Made by a program: the position numbers and the translations under genes
Assembly (NCBI RefSeq): GCF_001039355.2
Contig: NW_019774624.1
Location: forward strand, 2,045,000-2,108,999
Source: Lingula anatina
Lineage: Eukaryota > Brachiopoda > Lingulata > Lingulida > Lingulidae
Direction of reading: 5' to 3'
Length of the DNA: 64,000 bases
The notes under the pieces: model-generated
Databases searched by the model: none
What the model was told of the DNA's origin: nothing
The model's input: only the letters and a program-made list of their open reading frames with translations
Part shown: piece by piece, positions 24,001 to 34,544 of the stretch
How positions within the stretch are numbered: position 1 is the first letter of the stretch
Layout: each line of letters opens with the position of its first letter

Positions 24001-25563
24001 AAAACAAGGTCACGGAGGTTGAGGACAATAAAAATGGCCACATGAACAAACTGGAAATGCTTGAGCTTAACGGGACAGGATCAGGCAGCATGGCTGCCCA
24101 GAGAGTATCTAACCCTGAGCTAGAAGAGCTGAAGAGCTGTGAGGACAACAATACGTACACGGATGATCAGTTGCATACTTTGAGTGGGCTTACTGGGTCC
24201 AGAATGACTGGCACTGCACAGCCAAATGTTCCCCTAGAAATGGAGAGATTGGACACGCCCAGGAAACTGCCTTCTGGTCAGTCAGACGAGGGCATTAATT
24301 TGAGTGAGAATGAGAGTGCACGCAGAGGTTTCGAGATATCAGATAGCCATGCTGAACACCCAGCAGAAACATCAAATGAAAGTGGGATAGAAACGTCAGG
24401 CAACAGAAGTGGGACCCCAACTTGTGAAGTGAACCCTGCTGCATCAGGCAATAGACCATCAGGGCATATCCAGATCAAGAAAGCACGGCATGTTGAGATA
24501 GACAACAGCGTATACATTGAAACCGATGCATCACCTGCAGACATTTTTCCGCATATTAACCAAAGTGATGTGACTGTGGAAGGATCTGAACATGTGAAAA
24601 TAAATAAAAAGATACACTTCAAGAAACCAGCCTCGGCTAAAAACTCAACTCCAGAAAGCAATATTAATGCTGCTGCACCATCAGCAGAGGGTGGCACCAC
24701 TGTGTTAAATACCATGCCAGGTGGCACTGTTAGGCAGTCCAATACAGTCAGGTCAGAATACTTCACTGATTTTATTTTCAGTTTTTTTTCACTGGAAAAA
24801 CTTTGAATTGGAGAATGCTTGTTCAAGATTGTTTATCTAAATTAAAATGTCATTGCCCAAACTTTTTATTTATTACATCTAGCTGTTGTAATTTTGTAGT
24901 CCTTTGTAATAGCTTTTTATTCTTTTGTGTGTATACGATTGATTATAATTTAAATGAGTATATTCAAGAAGGTAAGTTGTTGACTTTAAGAGAAAATCAT
25001 TTACAAACATTGATATGTAATCACAAATATGGGTTTTGCTTTCCAGGAATGTAGCTGAAAATGATGAAATGTTGAGTAGTGTTTCGGCTTTGTTAGCAGC
25101 TCCAACCCACTACCCACCAAAAACTGCCAGACCATCTTCAAAACCAGCTACAACCAAAGGCAAGCCAAGGCAATGCCATGAGAGTCCGTCGCCTTCAGAA
25201 AACTCTTGCACCTGTGAGCGCTGTTGTTCAAACACCAAAGAACTCGAGTCAAGTTCTGAACTCTCCTATAGGTGCCAGCACTGCAGTCTGCCCAGCTCAA
25301 ACTACAAACCCTGTCCCTGTTCATCTTTGTCCCAAAATGGGCTACCTGAAAATGAAGGAAGAAACGATGTGAGAGACAGCACAGGGGAATTGTGCTCTGG
25401 TACATGTTGTTTATTGGAGGATGTGGGGGCAAGTACCTGTACCAACAATGAATTAGCTGGTACAGAAGACTTGCATAGTAACTTGAATGGGCTAGAATAC
25501 CGCTGGGACTGGGATTTGTCAAGTTTACAGTCAGAAGAATCATCTGATACTGAAAAAGACTGA
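17308..25563 (+). CDS. Single-pass receptor with TNFR-like cysteine-rich segment and sushi domain
   Basis: Coding exons are 17308-17343, 17884-17951, 18504-18703, 19290-19481, 20318-20368, 20805-21008, 21442-21498 (repeated at 23064-23120), 23743-24751 (partial repeat 22121-22701) and 25047-25563. All junctions keep phase, most introns being phase 1, and give about 777 residues. The signal peptide is about 1-23. A TNFR-like cysteine-rich segment follows (about 31-97; C-P-F-W-x-Y, then C-K-F-C-K-V-C), then a six-cysteine sushi/CCP domain (about 103-163; ends CG..LTWG...PRC), a membrane helix (188-206) and a cytoplasmic tail of some 570 residues. The tail is Ser/Thr/Asn/Glu-rich, with a QGQTQGQTQGQAQ repeat, a Cys-rich patch (CTCERCC, CQHC, CPC) and an acidic C-terminus. 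I see no death domain. A role as ligand-binding surface receptor is inferred from architecture; the ligand is unknown. Exons 7 and 8 are affected by the duplicated block. Confidence 0.82.
17569..17741 (+). mobile_element. MITE, CTGGGGTAGCGCTAGCA family, intronic copy 1
   Basis: 173 bp, with inverted ends CTGGGGTGGCGCTAGCAA and GTGTTAGCGCTACCCCAG, flanked by ATAGT on both sides (17564-17568 and 17742-17746). It lies in intron 1 of the receptor gene and is the same length as the copy at 20568-20740. The local sequence is rich in ATAGT, so by itself this target duplication could be coincidental. Confidence 0.88.
18021..18072 (+). repeat. (TAATA)n microsatellite
   Basis: About ten uninterrupted pentanucleotide units in an intron of the receptor gene. 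Confidence 0.95.
18885..18909 (+). repeat. (AT)n microsatellite
   Basis: A short perfect AT tract in the intron before the sushi exon. Confidence 0.9.
20568..20740 (+). mobile_element. MITE, CTGGGGTAGCGCTAGCA family, intronic copy 2
   Basis: 173 bp, with inverted ends CTGGGGTAGCGCTAGCAA and GTGTTAGCGTTACCCCAG, flanked by a perfect 5-bp duplication TATTT (20563-20567 and 20741-20745). It matches copy 1 throughout (AGCCAAAT.ACCACTTTTT, TTTGACTAAAA.AAGTCA.ATCA). It lies in the intron just before the transmembrane exon. A 5-bp target duplication does not fit classical hAT (8) or Tc1/mariner (2). Confidence 0.9.
21042..21095 (+). repeat. (AAT)n microsatellite at the duplication boundary
   Basis: A trinucleotide run whose right part (from 21081) is where the duplicated 1.62-kb block begins, a plausible point for assembly collapse or misjoin. 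Confidence 0.85.
21081..24323 (+). repeat. 1.62-kb block present twice, joined by a single N
   Basis: 21081-22701 and 22703-24323 are near-identical at a constant offset of 1622 bases; I noticed only a handful of substitutions (for example GGGCCCAGG against GGGCTCAGG and CCTGGGCTA against CCTGAGCTA). The sole unknown base, 22702, lies exactly at the junction. The first copy breaks off mid-exon at the N while the second continues, as expected for two overlapping allelic contigs placed end to end. The block carries exon 7 and most of exon 8 of the receptor gene. Confidence 0.93.
22702..22702. other. Single-N contig junction
   Basis: It separates the two copies of the 1.62-kb block and interrupts the first copy of receptor exon 8. 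Confidence 0.9.
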
Positions 25564-26463
25564 ATTCAATCTGTGTGTTAAAGATTTAGTGATACTTAAT
25601 AGCTTGATTGATACTAAAGTTTTGCCTGCTCAAAACAGGAGGGTTATGTTATTTGAATGCATCACAAAGCTTGCAAATGCTGAAAAGTTTCCTTTGCTAT
25701 TATGCTATATGTATTAATAAGCTATTATGCTTTAATGTCAACAGAATATGGATTCCTTGAATCAGTTGCAAACCTTTGAATGGTATAAGTATTGTATCTT
25801 CTAAATATTCCGCCTTAATACCAATCAAAGGTATTTTGCTTTTCATGCAGCGAATCACTACTTTGTTGAAACTTGCAGAACTTTGAAAGTCTAGCTTTTG
25901 GTTGTATGTTATCAGGTGCAATGATAAAGCACTGCCAGGGTGTAGTAGGGGGAGGGGACATTAACTTGTTATATTAATGTACATTACCAAGATTGAAGGC
26001 GTGAAATGTGCCAAGTGCCGTACTGCATAACGTGACCTACCTGTGCCTGCTGAGAACTAACTTCAAACAAACTTTGCGTATGTGGGGGCACCATAATTTT
26101 TCAAGTTCCACAGTAAACATGCCAACAAGTGTGATTGCTGTGATTCCCCGCCCTCTCCTGGCCTTTCATGCCCTTTTAGTTGAATTCATCTTGACTATCA
26201 GTCTTCAAACGTACTATTAGCGCACTTGAAAATGACGTTTACTTGTACGAAATCTAGGGACTTGAAAACCCTGCCTCTACTATCACGAAAATGCATGTGT
26301 TGGCACTCCTATTTTAGTTTTCTGATATGTACTATATGTGGTAAGCACATAAGTGCATCAAAAAAAAAAAAAAAAAAAAAAAAACAAGAGTGCTTGTGCG
26401 TGAAATTTCGTGTGACGTCTACATCTACATTTTGTTTGAAGTAAGCGTCTGTTTATCGACCCC

Positions 26464-26500
<37 letters not shown>

Positions 26501-28088
26501 CAGTTGTGTTTGCGCATGACAAGTAACACATCTCTTGCATTTGGCACCTTCGGTTTTGGCGATCTTGTCACAGTATTCTGTCTTCGTCCATGTATATTTT
26601 TGTTGCAAGCCCAACTAATGTCGTCTGACTCTTATCACTCCTGCCAAGTTGTCGGGGAAATTGTGACATTGCAAGAAAGCGCCGGAAGGTCTCGGGAGAC
26701 GAAAAAAATTATTATTATTATTATTGTTATTATTATTATTATTCAAGCTTAAAATGAGAATGCTGACAATCAGTGATCCACATGCATATTATGCAAAAAT
26801 TCACCTTCACCAAGCTTGTTATATGTACCTTAATCTTTGTTATTTGAATTTAGATTCAGTTGATTTATGACCAGATGGGTACTTGATAACAAACTTTTAA
26901 ACCTTCAGCAATGATTATGACTTAAGAATTTCCTATATTTTTCTCGTACCTCTATTTCTTAATTTTTGTGTGTCAGTGGAGGTAGAAGGGGGAGGGTTGA
27001 GTAGGTAGGCCAGCTCTGACACTTTGTCTCCATTCCTATGTTAAAACAAGTAGCACACAGGTGTGACAGGAATGGTGTTCCTAGGAATAGAAGTCCGGGG
27101 TCCAATATGATAAGTAAAGGCTGGGGTTAATGGGAGTATTGGGGTTAGCATCTGAGACGAACGTCACCTGTAAAAAGTAACGGGGATCGGATTACGGTGC
27201 CTATCGGACTGTCATTTCTGTCCCACCGACAATAATATTTGTACTGAAGAACTACATATCTTGGATTTCTTTCTTTTCAAATGTGCCCTTAAAATGAAAT
27301 GCTGCTCAGGTACTGAGGTACATGTACAAATGTTGCAATTTAGCGTTTAAAAAAAGATAGCTCACAAAATCCACACTCAAACAAGTCATTCAGTAGCTCA
27401 ACACCTGGGTCTTATTTTATGGGCACATTTTGAAGGAAGACAGCACAGTTATGTATTTCCTCCGTGCACATATTATTTTGCGTGCCTTGTCATTAGATAA
27501 GAAAAGGGAAAATATCAGGACTCCTTTATCTACTTAACATGCTTCTGGTTAGCTACCACCCACCTTGATTATTTAAAGGAAATTTAACATTCCTGTACCA
27601 ATGGCAGCAATTTTCCATGCGTTACATAGTCCAGAAGTACTTGGGTAGACTGTTCTTGGGATGTCGGTAAAATCGTCCGATTTTCCATGCAGACGGTCCG
27701 TCCCCAAAGACGTGCTACGTGCTTGATGAAATTATACATTCTGCTAACTATATTATCTTTGTACAATCCATTCGCATGTGTATTGAAGCGAATGCACCAA
27801 ACTGTTTAATAGCTTTCTGCATAATAAAATAAAATGAGTTATTGTCTTGAGATGATGTTTGAAACCCGAGACACTATATAGGATCGTCCTTGTGTCTTAA
27901 ATTTTCCGATTTATTCAAGTTGCCCGTAAAGGTGTACAAACATGTAGTGTATCCTTTTTAGTTTATGAAAGAGATATCATAGCCCCAGATCGTAGAATGC
28001 CTTTGTACAATGCTTTGAAACGTATATAATGAATAAATAAAGCGTCTTGCTAACGTGAAGTATGAAAGATAAGTGTTTTTCTTATTTA
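25564..28088. other. 3' flank of receptor gene and intergenic sequence
   Basis: It contains an A homopolymer (26361-26383), a CA microsatellite (26467-26498) and an ATT run (26706-26744). A stretch near 26283-26335 (CACGAAAATGCATGTGTTGGCACTCC) resembles one near 5050-5092. An AATAAA occurs near 28032. No coding exon is supported. Confidence 0.6.
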
Positions 28089-28332
28089 AAGCCTAGGTCC
28101 CAACCGAACGTACCGGGTGCTACGTGTGGTCTACGGTCAAAAAAATGGGGAAAACGTGGGAGTTCGTGCGTGAGGAGCAAGTCCATCGTGCGAATTTTGG
28201 AGGACGCAAACAGCACGTAGAAACTTTTCACCAATTACTTGATTTCTTCCCTGCGATCTAGCTACGTCTTAGCCAGACGCAATTAAGGAACCTAAAAACC
28301 GTGCGTCCAAAACGTAGTTGGGACCTAGGCTT
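28089..28332. mobile_element. MITE with AAGCCTAGGTCCCAAC ends
   Basis: Perfect 16-bp terminal inverted repeats AAGCCTAGGTCCCAAC / GTTGGGACCTAGGCTT bound about 244 bp that is unusually rich in CpG and ACGT for this window. Its right end runs directly into the TTAA that flanks the next MITE at 28335, and TTAA also occurs at its left edge (28086-28089). The two elements are therefore abutted or one inserted at the other's border. Confidence 0.85.
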
Positions 28333-28334
28333 AA

Positions 28335-28672
28335 AGGGATAATAACTCTTCGTATGATATCTTTATTTCACAATAAAAACATTGTGAACAACTCATAGAA
28401 ATATAATATATTCTGTTTTACCACAAAAACAGCAGTTATAGCTATTATTCTGATATCTGAACTTGTCTTCAGATCACTTGACTTCCATTGATGGCTGTAC
28501 TCTGTTATAATCTCTTAAGAGATTTTAACAACAAACCAAACTTTTTAGAAAAAAACCAGGGACTAACTTTGAATGTAAAAATGGATTCATTAACCATTGG
28601 TAAGTATGGGAAAATTGTTGTTTACTCCAGGAAAATTCATTTTTTTGGCCAAAACAAAGAGTTATTATCCCT
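28335..28672 (+). mobile_element. TTAA-flanked MITE, copy B
   Basis: 338 bp, ends AGGGATAATAACTCTTCG and AAAGAGTTATTATCCCT, flanked by TTAA (28331-28334 and 28673-28676). The E-box position of copy A reads CACTTG here, and the central palindrome has one mismatch. It contains a consensus-like splice donor TTG|GTAAGTATG. Confidence 0.92.
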
Positions 28673-28906
28673 TTAACGAGTTCTTTACAGGCTGCTTGCC
28701 TCGTATTTGGAGGGTCTCGTGCAAAAGAAGGTTATTTCTTGTGTTTCAGGACTTCCGCGTTTGTTGAAATTGTCTTTCTAAAAATAGAATACAGGCCCAA
28801 CTGGCAAAAATTAAGTTGAAATATGACATATAATGCCAGAGCATAATCCTACAACAGACGGCTACAATTCATTCACGTCCGACAGTCAATAGCTACATGC
28901 GAAATG

Positions 28907-29072
28907 CAGGGGCGTAACCAGACCATTTAAAATTGTACGCACAGATTTTGAAAATTCCCAGGTACGTTTATATTCCGTGAAAAATACACTGAATTTATGG
29001 AGAATAATATCATGGTTGGCTCAAAAAATTGTACGCACAGTGCATCCGTGCGTATGCCTGGTTACGCCCCTG
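28907..29072 (+). mobile_element. MITE, CAGGGGCGTAACCAG ends
   Basis: A 166-bp element from CAGGGGCGTAACCAGA to CTGGTTACGCCCCTG, flanked by AAATG on both sides (28902-28906 and 29073-29077). The phrase AAATTGTACGCACAG occurs twice internally. The ends resemble the CAGGGGCGGATCC family, but the interior is unrelated. Confidence 0.87.
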
Positions 29073-30681
29073 AAATGCATGCCGATAAAAGAATCTTGGC
29101 TGACAACTATCAAAATTTTGATGTGAGTTACAAATGCATGTAATAATACCTGTAAAACAATATGCAGTGCAGGGTGCAGGGTTCTCAACCAAAGCAGCTG
29201 TTATACTTATCATGGAAAATCAAAGAGACGCTTTGCTTTTTGCTTCAATTTCAAAGTTGAATGCAATAGATATTTCTTAGTTTGATGGGGAATTTTTCTC
29301 CGTCTCAGTTGAATTACGTTATTGTTCATATTTGACAGAAGGACAAGTGACAGTGAAGCCAGTCTCCTCTCTCTTTGAACGCTGACTGCTGAGCTCCATA
29401 GGCCATATTTGTTCTGCGGATCTGTTAATCCGCGGATCAACTTTTTCTGAATGCGCATATAAATAGAAATTAGTAGTACACGACCTTGGCAGCGCAGGTG
29501 CTACCCGGCACGCGTGGAACGCGTTGAAAATGTTTATCACGGTAGAAATGGGTATCGCCCAGCCAACGTTGAGAGCACGGCTGTTTTTATGCCTCTCGAA
29601 TGTAATAAAGAAAGAAACCATGGTGAAATTTCTTTTTAATGTTATCAAAATTGCTTCGAATGAGCGTCAGTCGCAGATATCTGTAGCTTTAAATGTTTTT
29701 TTTTATTCTTGGTGAGTTCAATCAAAAATTACAGGGGTTATTTTGGCAAACTCCCATTTCTGATTGATAACAATTCGGAGGTAAATTAATCTTCGGTATA
29801 ACCACAGGTGTGGGCAAGTAAAGCAAGTAAAGTATTTTTTATTCCCCGTTTATTGCATTATACAGGGCGAGTTTTCAATCACGTCTCTATTTCATAATGA
29901 ATTACTTTTACCGTATTTCTTGGTCCAGGTTTAGGTTTATTCCAGAGAAAACAACAATAAGTAATAAATTTTACTTTTAAAAATTGTCATGAGCTCAAGT
30001 GTGCGGACTTTGCGTGAGTGAAAACAATTTTAGCACTGCTTTGTCGTGACTCGATCCGGAGGAGAGGTTCAGTCTTTTGGCACGCAATTTTTAATTTGAA
30101 GCTCATAAAAACATATTTGGATTTTAGACAGAGTAAAATTCAAAATTAGCCCAATAAACGTTTATAATATAAAAAGGGTGCATATTTGTTTTTATTTTTT
30201 ATTTTTTAGTTTTGATTGAAATGATTAAACGCGGTTAAGCTATCTCCAATTTACGTTTCATTGTGAAGTGCCTCCTATTGAAAATGCAATTTAAATACCT
30301 TTTGTTAAGACAAGAGGAATAAAGCAGAATTGCATTTTGATAGTCGAAAATAATTGGATGATAATACGATTGTCAGAGGCACACAATGGTCGGATATTAC
30401 GTGATATCTGAGCTTTTTAACTCTCCTTTATAATGATGAAATTGCAGTGACGTAGCGATTGATTTTACTTTTTCGATTCGAATAAAATACATGTGATACA
30501 TAGAAAGTTATCAGACTTTCCATTGCGATATTACAAAACTTTATGGGTGTTTTCCACCTTGTTGCACCCGACCTGGCAACGGGAATTTTTCTAAACTGGT
30601 GTCTGGAAAACAAAGAGGAAAATTTTGAATTGATTGCTGGGTGTTCATTGTTCTTGGTGTACGTTTGGGGAGGGATGGGGG

Positions 30682-30716
30682 GAGTGTGTGTGTGTGTGTG
30701 TGTGTGTGGGGGGGGT
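30682..30716 (+). repeat. (GT)n plus G run
   Basis: A GTGTGT tract followed by a G homopolymer. Confidence 0.9.
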
Positions 30717-31204
30717 TCTTGCAGTTTGAAACGGGGGGTACGGGGCTTGCATGGTGACGCATTTTGAACGGCAATGCTATGCTGCACTGCACTATACATT
30801 CACTATATTAGAACATGAACACACACAACACACTCTCTCACACACAAAATGTCAAAGAGGGCGCTGACTGAATGCGCTGTGTCTCTTATATTCCAGCTCC
30901 TTACAGCAGACATGCTTCTTAAGTTTAAGGAGACGATCGAGGCATTACGTACATTACTAGCATTACGTACATCATAGATAGGATTAGACCAAAATAAAGA
31001 CCCCCACGTGCATTCTCAAATGTTACTTTGCAGCTAGGACACTTCAAGGAAGGCTACGAAAACTAATATAGTTGTAGAAGTTCGGACAAAAAAAACGCTT
31101 CAGTAGTTAAGTTGGTTAGGCCTAAGTAGGAAAATTGAAAAAAAAAATAATACAGCACACAGAAAAATAAACGTCTTCCTCCGTCCCAGGTTCAGACACA
31201 GGAG

Positions 31205-31510
31205 CCCAAGGATATATATGTTACCTCGGGCGCTCCCTTCCGGGAATTTATTTACAGCTGACGTGTTGACCTGCGCAGTACCTCTCCGGTAGGGTTGTTA
31301 TTAGCGGACACACATTGCGTACTCTCAGTCCCATTCATGATTCCGGCTGTACCAACTGTCGCCACTGAAACACTACCGACATTTCACATCTCAGAGACAT
31401 CTCAGTGAAGAGGGAAGCAACGTGACGCAGGGCGCAGAGAGACTTTCAGCAACCAACCCAGGGTGTTCACGGTTGAAGAGCTATTCGTTGATATACGCCT
31501 TTTCTGATAG
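31205..31510 (+). promoter_or_regulatory. Candidate promoter and non-coding first exon
   Basis: A TATA-like GATATATATG near 31210 is followed by CTTCCGGGAA (an ETS-like core) and a denser, more GC-balanced stretch. It ends at TTTCTGATAG followed by GTAGGC, a possible splice donor at 31511. There is no long open frame. It is oriented toward the GPCR 30 kb downstream, the only recognised downstream host gene on this strand. This is inference from composition and motifs only. Confidence 0.25.
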
Positions 31511-32593
31511 GTAGGCTGCTTTTATTATACACCTATGAGAGTTTAAAATGACTAAAATGTACAAACGTCTACTCGTTCTGTTAGCCAGTTTACCGCGGAC
31601 TGACAGTATGATTCAGATATTTTACGTTGACAAAAATTTGATAAAACTTTTCTTGTAACAGGAATAATACGTACTTGGTGTACGTGCTGTAAACAGCATA
31701 ATGAATCAATAAATCATTCATCACGTTAGAATATAAGATCAAATACCGAAATTTGAAAACAGGTCATCATTTGAAAGTCTGATTTAACGACGCATCAGAT
31801 TATTCCAGCATCATAAATAAAAGAACGACCAAAGTTATTTGTGAGAGCGATTACTCTAATTACACGCTTATCAGAGCATGTCTGTTAGCAAAAGGCCAGT
31901 GCCAGCATGCATACAGCATAGCAATTAAACACTACCAGAGTGCTCAGGTCAGGTTTGACGTACTTGGTGTGAACTCGTTAATAACCTCGCTGAATTATTA
32001 TTGAATACAACAGTATATATTTCTTATCATTGTCAATTTATCATTAAACGCGTCTCAAAGCATCTTTCTTCTATTAATACGAGGCCTTATTTAATCCTGT
32101 TATGTCCAAGCTCCGAATTGCGCAAATTTACACGATAAAATGAGTGAGGATTTAAGACGTCCCTAACCAGAACCTCAAATCACATTAGGCGACAAGTGAG
32201 ACCGATGACCGTAAAAAAACAATGTGTTTATTTCAACATATGCTGTGATAAATGACGAAGGCTTGGTTTCGGCAAATAGTTTTGGTCTCCAATGAAAATA
32301 GCTATTGTAAAGAAAAAACTTCCTTTTTTTACAGGCTACTGCGTCATAATAGTTAAGCATAAGGAGAAAAATGTATAGGCTGGTCCCGTAGCTACATTGC
32401 CTATGACTTAGCAGAATCTATGGGTTCTATAGGCTCTAGGCTCAATACCGGCCTGAAGCCAGCAATTTCAAGCTAAGGGGTCTTTTTCGTAAAAAGTGGG
32501 CCTTTGACTGCGAAACCCAAATATTCAGGAAGCCTAAATCACATTTTGATTCAGATCGAACGTTTTTTCATGTCAATGTCGACCTTACGATGC

Positions 32594-32609
32594 CCCCCCC
32601 CCCCCCCCG
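32594..32609. repeat. C homopolymer
   Basis: A run of about 16 C in otherwise unremarkable intergenic sequence. Confidence 0.9.
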
Positions 32610-33057
32610 CTTACTGTCTACGGACATGCAATAGACTACCCGATAACTGTCCAAAGTTACTGCCACGCGGTTAGCGGCAAAGGTCTAAATACTCGTGTTT
32701 CCTCAAAGCTACTTGCCATTATTGTTTGCCGACATATTTTCAGCTTCAAAATCAGCGGGTAATTTGTTACTGCGACATCCAAGCTTGAAACCTTTGATAG
32801 ATGACACGCAGTAATTATTAGCCCTAAAAGCTTTTAATTTTCTGGTCTATGCTATGCAGCAGCTAAAAAACGTAAGGCTAATTAGGATCGATATTATCTC
32901 CCAGCTGTTTAAACGTTGCCAGCTGAAAAAAACTTTCGCGAAATTCATCATTGTTATTTTGATAAATGTGACAATAAACGACTTATAGGTTTGCACGGCA
33001 GGTGATAGTTGTCTCTGCAGTAAGATCAAACATGAATAATTCAAATATAAATCATCA

Positions 33058-33068
33058 CGAGAGAGAGA

Positions 33069-33105
<37 letters not shown>
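33058..33105 (+). repeat. (GA)n and (CA)n microsatellites
   Basis: A short GA tract is followed by an uninterrupted CA tract. The reverse-strand frame rich in Val-Cys is a by-product of it. Confidence 0.95.
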
Positions 33106-33108
<3 letters not shown>

Positions 33109-33731
33109 TAAACAGTAAATCAAAACAACCGGATTTCACCCCAGGAACTTGAGGTGAAAGTCATCTGTCATCACGTATCACGTTTAATTAAATATAAGTC
33201 AGTTTATATTAGACTATTTGTTAGTCCTTTGAATTTACCAATTGGGGAACTTGGAGACCCTGGGTCATTTCAAAACTATAAAGTCCCGAAAGCCGTTTCC
33301 GTAACGAAGGTGCACTTTTTAAAAAATTGAACATGACACCAGGACATGGTTTGAGCCATGGAGTGAAATGCGATGTGGATTTCGACCTAACATTTAATCA
33401 TGCCATCACATTTGAAAGGTTAAGAAAGCATCTCCCGTGGCTTTCCTTGTGCTGTGTCGTTTAGCGTATTGTGACTTTTTGTTTGGCAATTAAAATTGAT
33501 ATGGAAATGTTTTCCACTTTTTGATCGACTTTGATCTCACCAGGGCGATTGAACACACTGGTGTTGTTGGTTGAATTATCACCATTATTTATTTTTTAGA
33601 AGCGGAGTTACTGTAAAAATTCCCTCATTTTTTAAATCTCTTTTTGTGTCTTTCACATTAAGAAATAACAAAAAAGATGTAACATTAAAACACGAAACAT
33701 GATGATCGGACGAAGGGATCTTCTATCTTAA

Positions 33732-34065
33732 AGGGATAACAACTGTTCGTAGGATATCCATATTTCACTATAAATACATTGCAAACAACTCAGAAATAAA
33801 ATAAATTTTATTTTACCACCAAAACGGCGGTTGACGCATTTATTCTGGAGTTGTGCTTGCCCTCACATCACGTGACCTCCATAGATGGTTACACTCTGTA
33901 ATAATCTCTTAAGAGAATATTACAAAAAACCAAACTTCTTAGAAAAAAACCAGGGACTAACTTTGAATGTTGGAATAGATTCATTAACCATTGGTAAGTA
34001 TGGGAAAATTGTCCTTTACCCCAGGAAAATCCATTTTATGGCCAAAATGAACAGTTGTTATTCCT
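33732..34065 (+). mobile_element. TTAA-flanked MITE, copy C (diverged)
   Basis: 334 bp, ends AGGGATAACAACTGTTCG and GAACAGTTGTTATTCCT. TTAA is intact on the left (33728-33731) but TTAT on the right. The outer repeats differ from copies A, B and D by paired changes (ACTGTTC on the left, GAACAGT on the right). CACGTG is kept at 33869-33874 and the GTAAGTATG donor-like motif is kept. Confidence 0.88.
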
Positions 34066-34504
34066 TTATGTGAAGGGACATAATGCACAAGGGGAGGTAA
34101 TTTCTCATAGCAAGAACGCTCTGATCGAAATCAACAAATGTGATTTGCATTCCACCAAGGAGTTATAACTCCTTGATTCCACTGCCTCGCCAGGTGTAAA
34201 AAACCGCGTTTAATACCGTGAACTTGTTGCTCACACACACACACATGCGGTAAACCGCAAATGTGCCGCGATACGGAATAGCCCATTAGCCAATCACATT
34301 GCCCGTCTACTCTCCGGCGATTTCATAGGAATCAGCCGAGATATTCCGAATGATCGACTGCGAAAGGTCTGTGATAACAATAAAGCCCCGAAGACATCAG
34401 TATTGAATTTGACTGTTTTAAGTCGACCGAGACTGTTGACATGAAGTTTAAATCTGGAACCAGAAGTTGATGGTACGCATGTACTGGTCGCCCATTCAAG
34501 ATTA

Positions 34505-34505
<1 letters not shown>

Positions 34506-34541
<36 letters not shown>

Positions 34542-34544
34542 GGG
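34506..34544 (+). repeat. (GA)n microsatellite
   Basis: A GA tract with one interruption. Confidence 0.93.

Noticed and set aside
21081-24323. Genuine tandem exon duplication in the receptor
   Set aside because: The N at the exact junction, the mid-exon break of the left copy and very high identity including introns favour unmerged haplotypes. Kept as a finding about assembly, not as biology.
30428-30799. Reverse-strand frame with His-Thr repeats
   Set aside because: The repeats come from the GT microsatellite and there is no family similarity.
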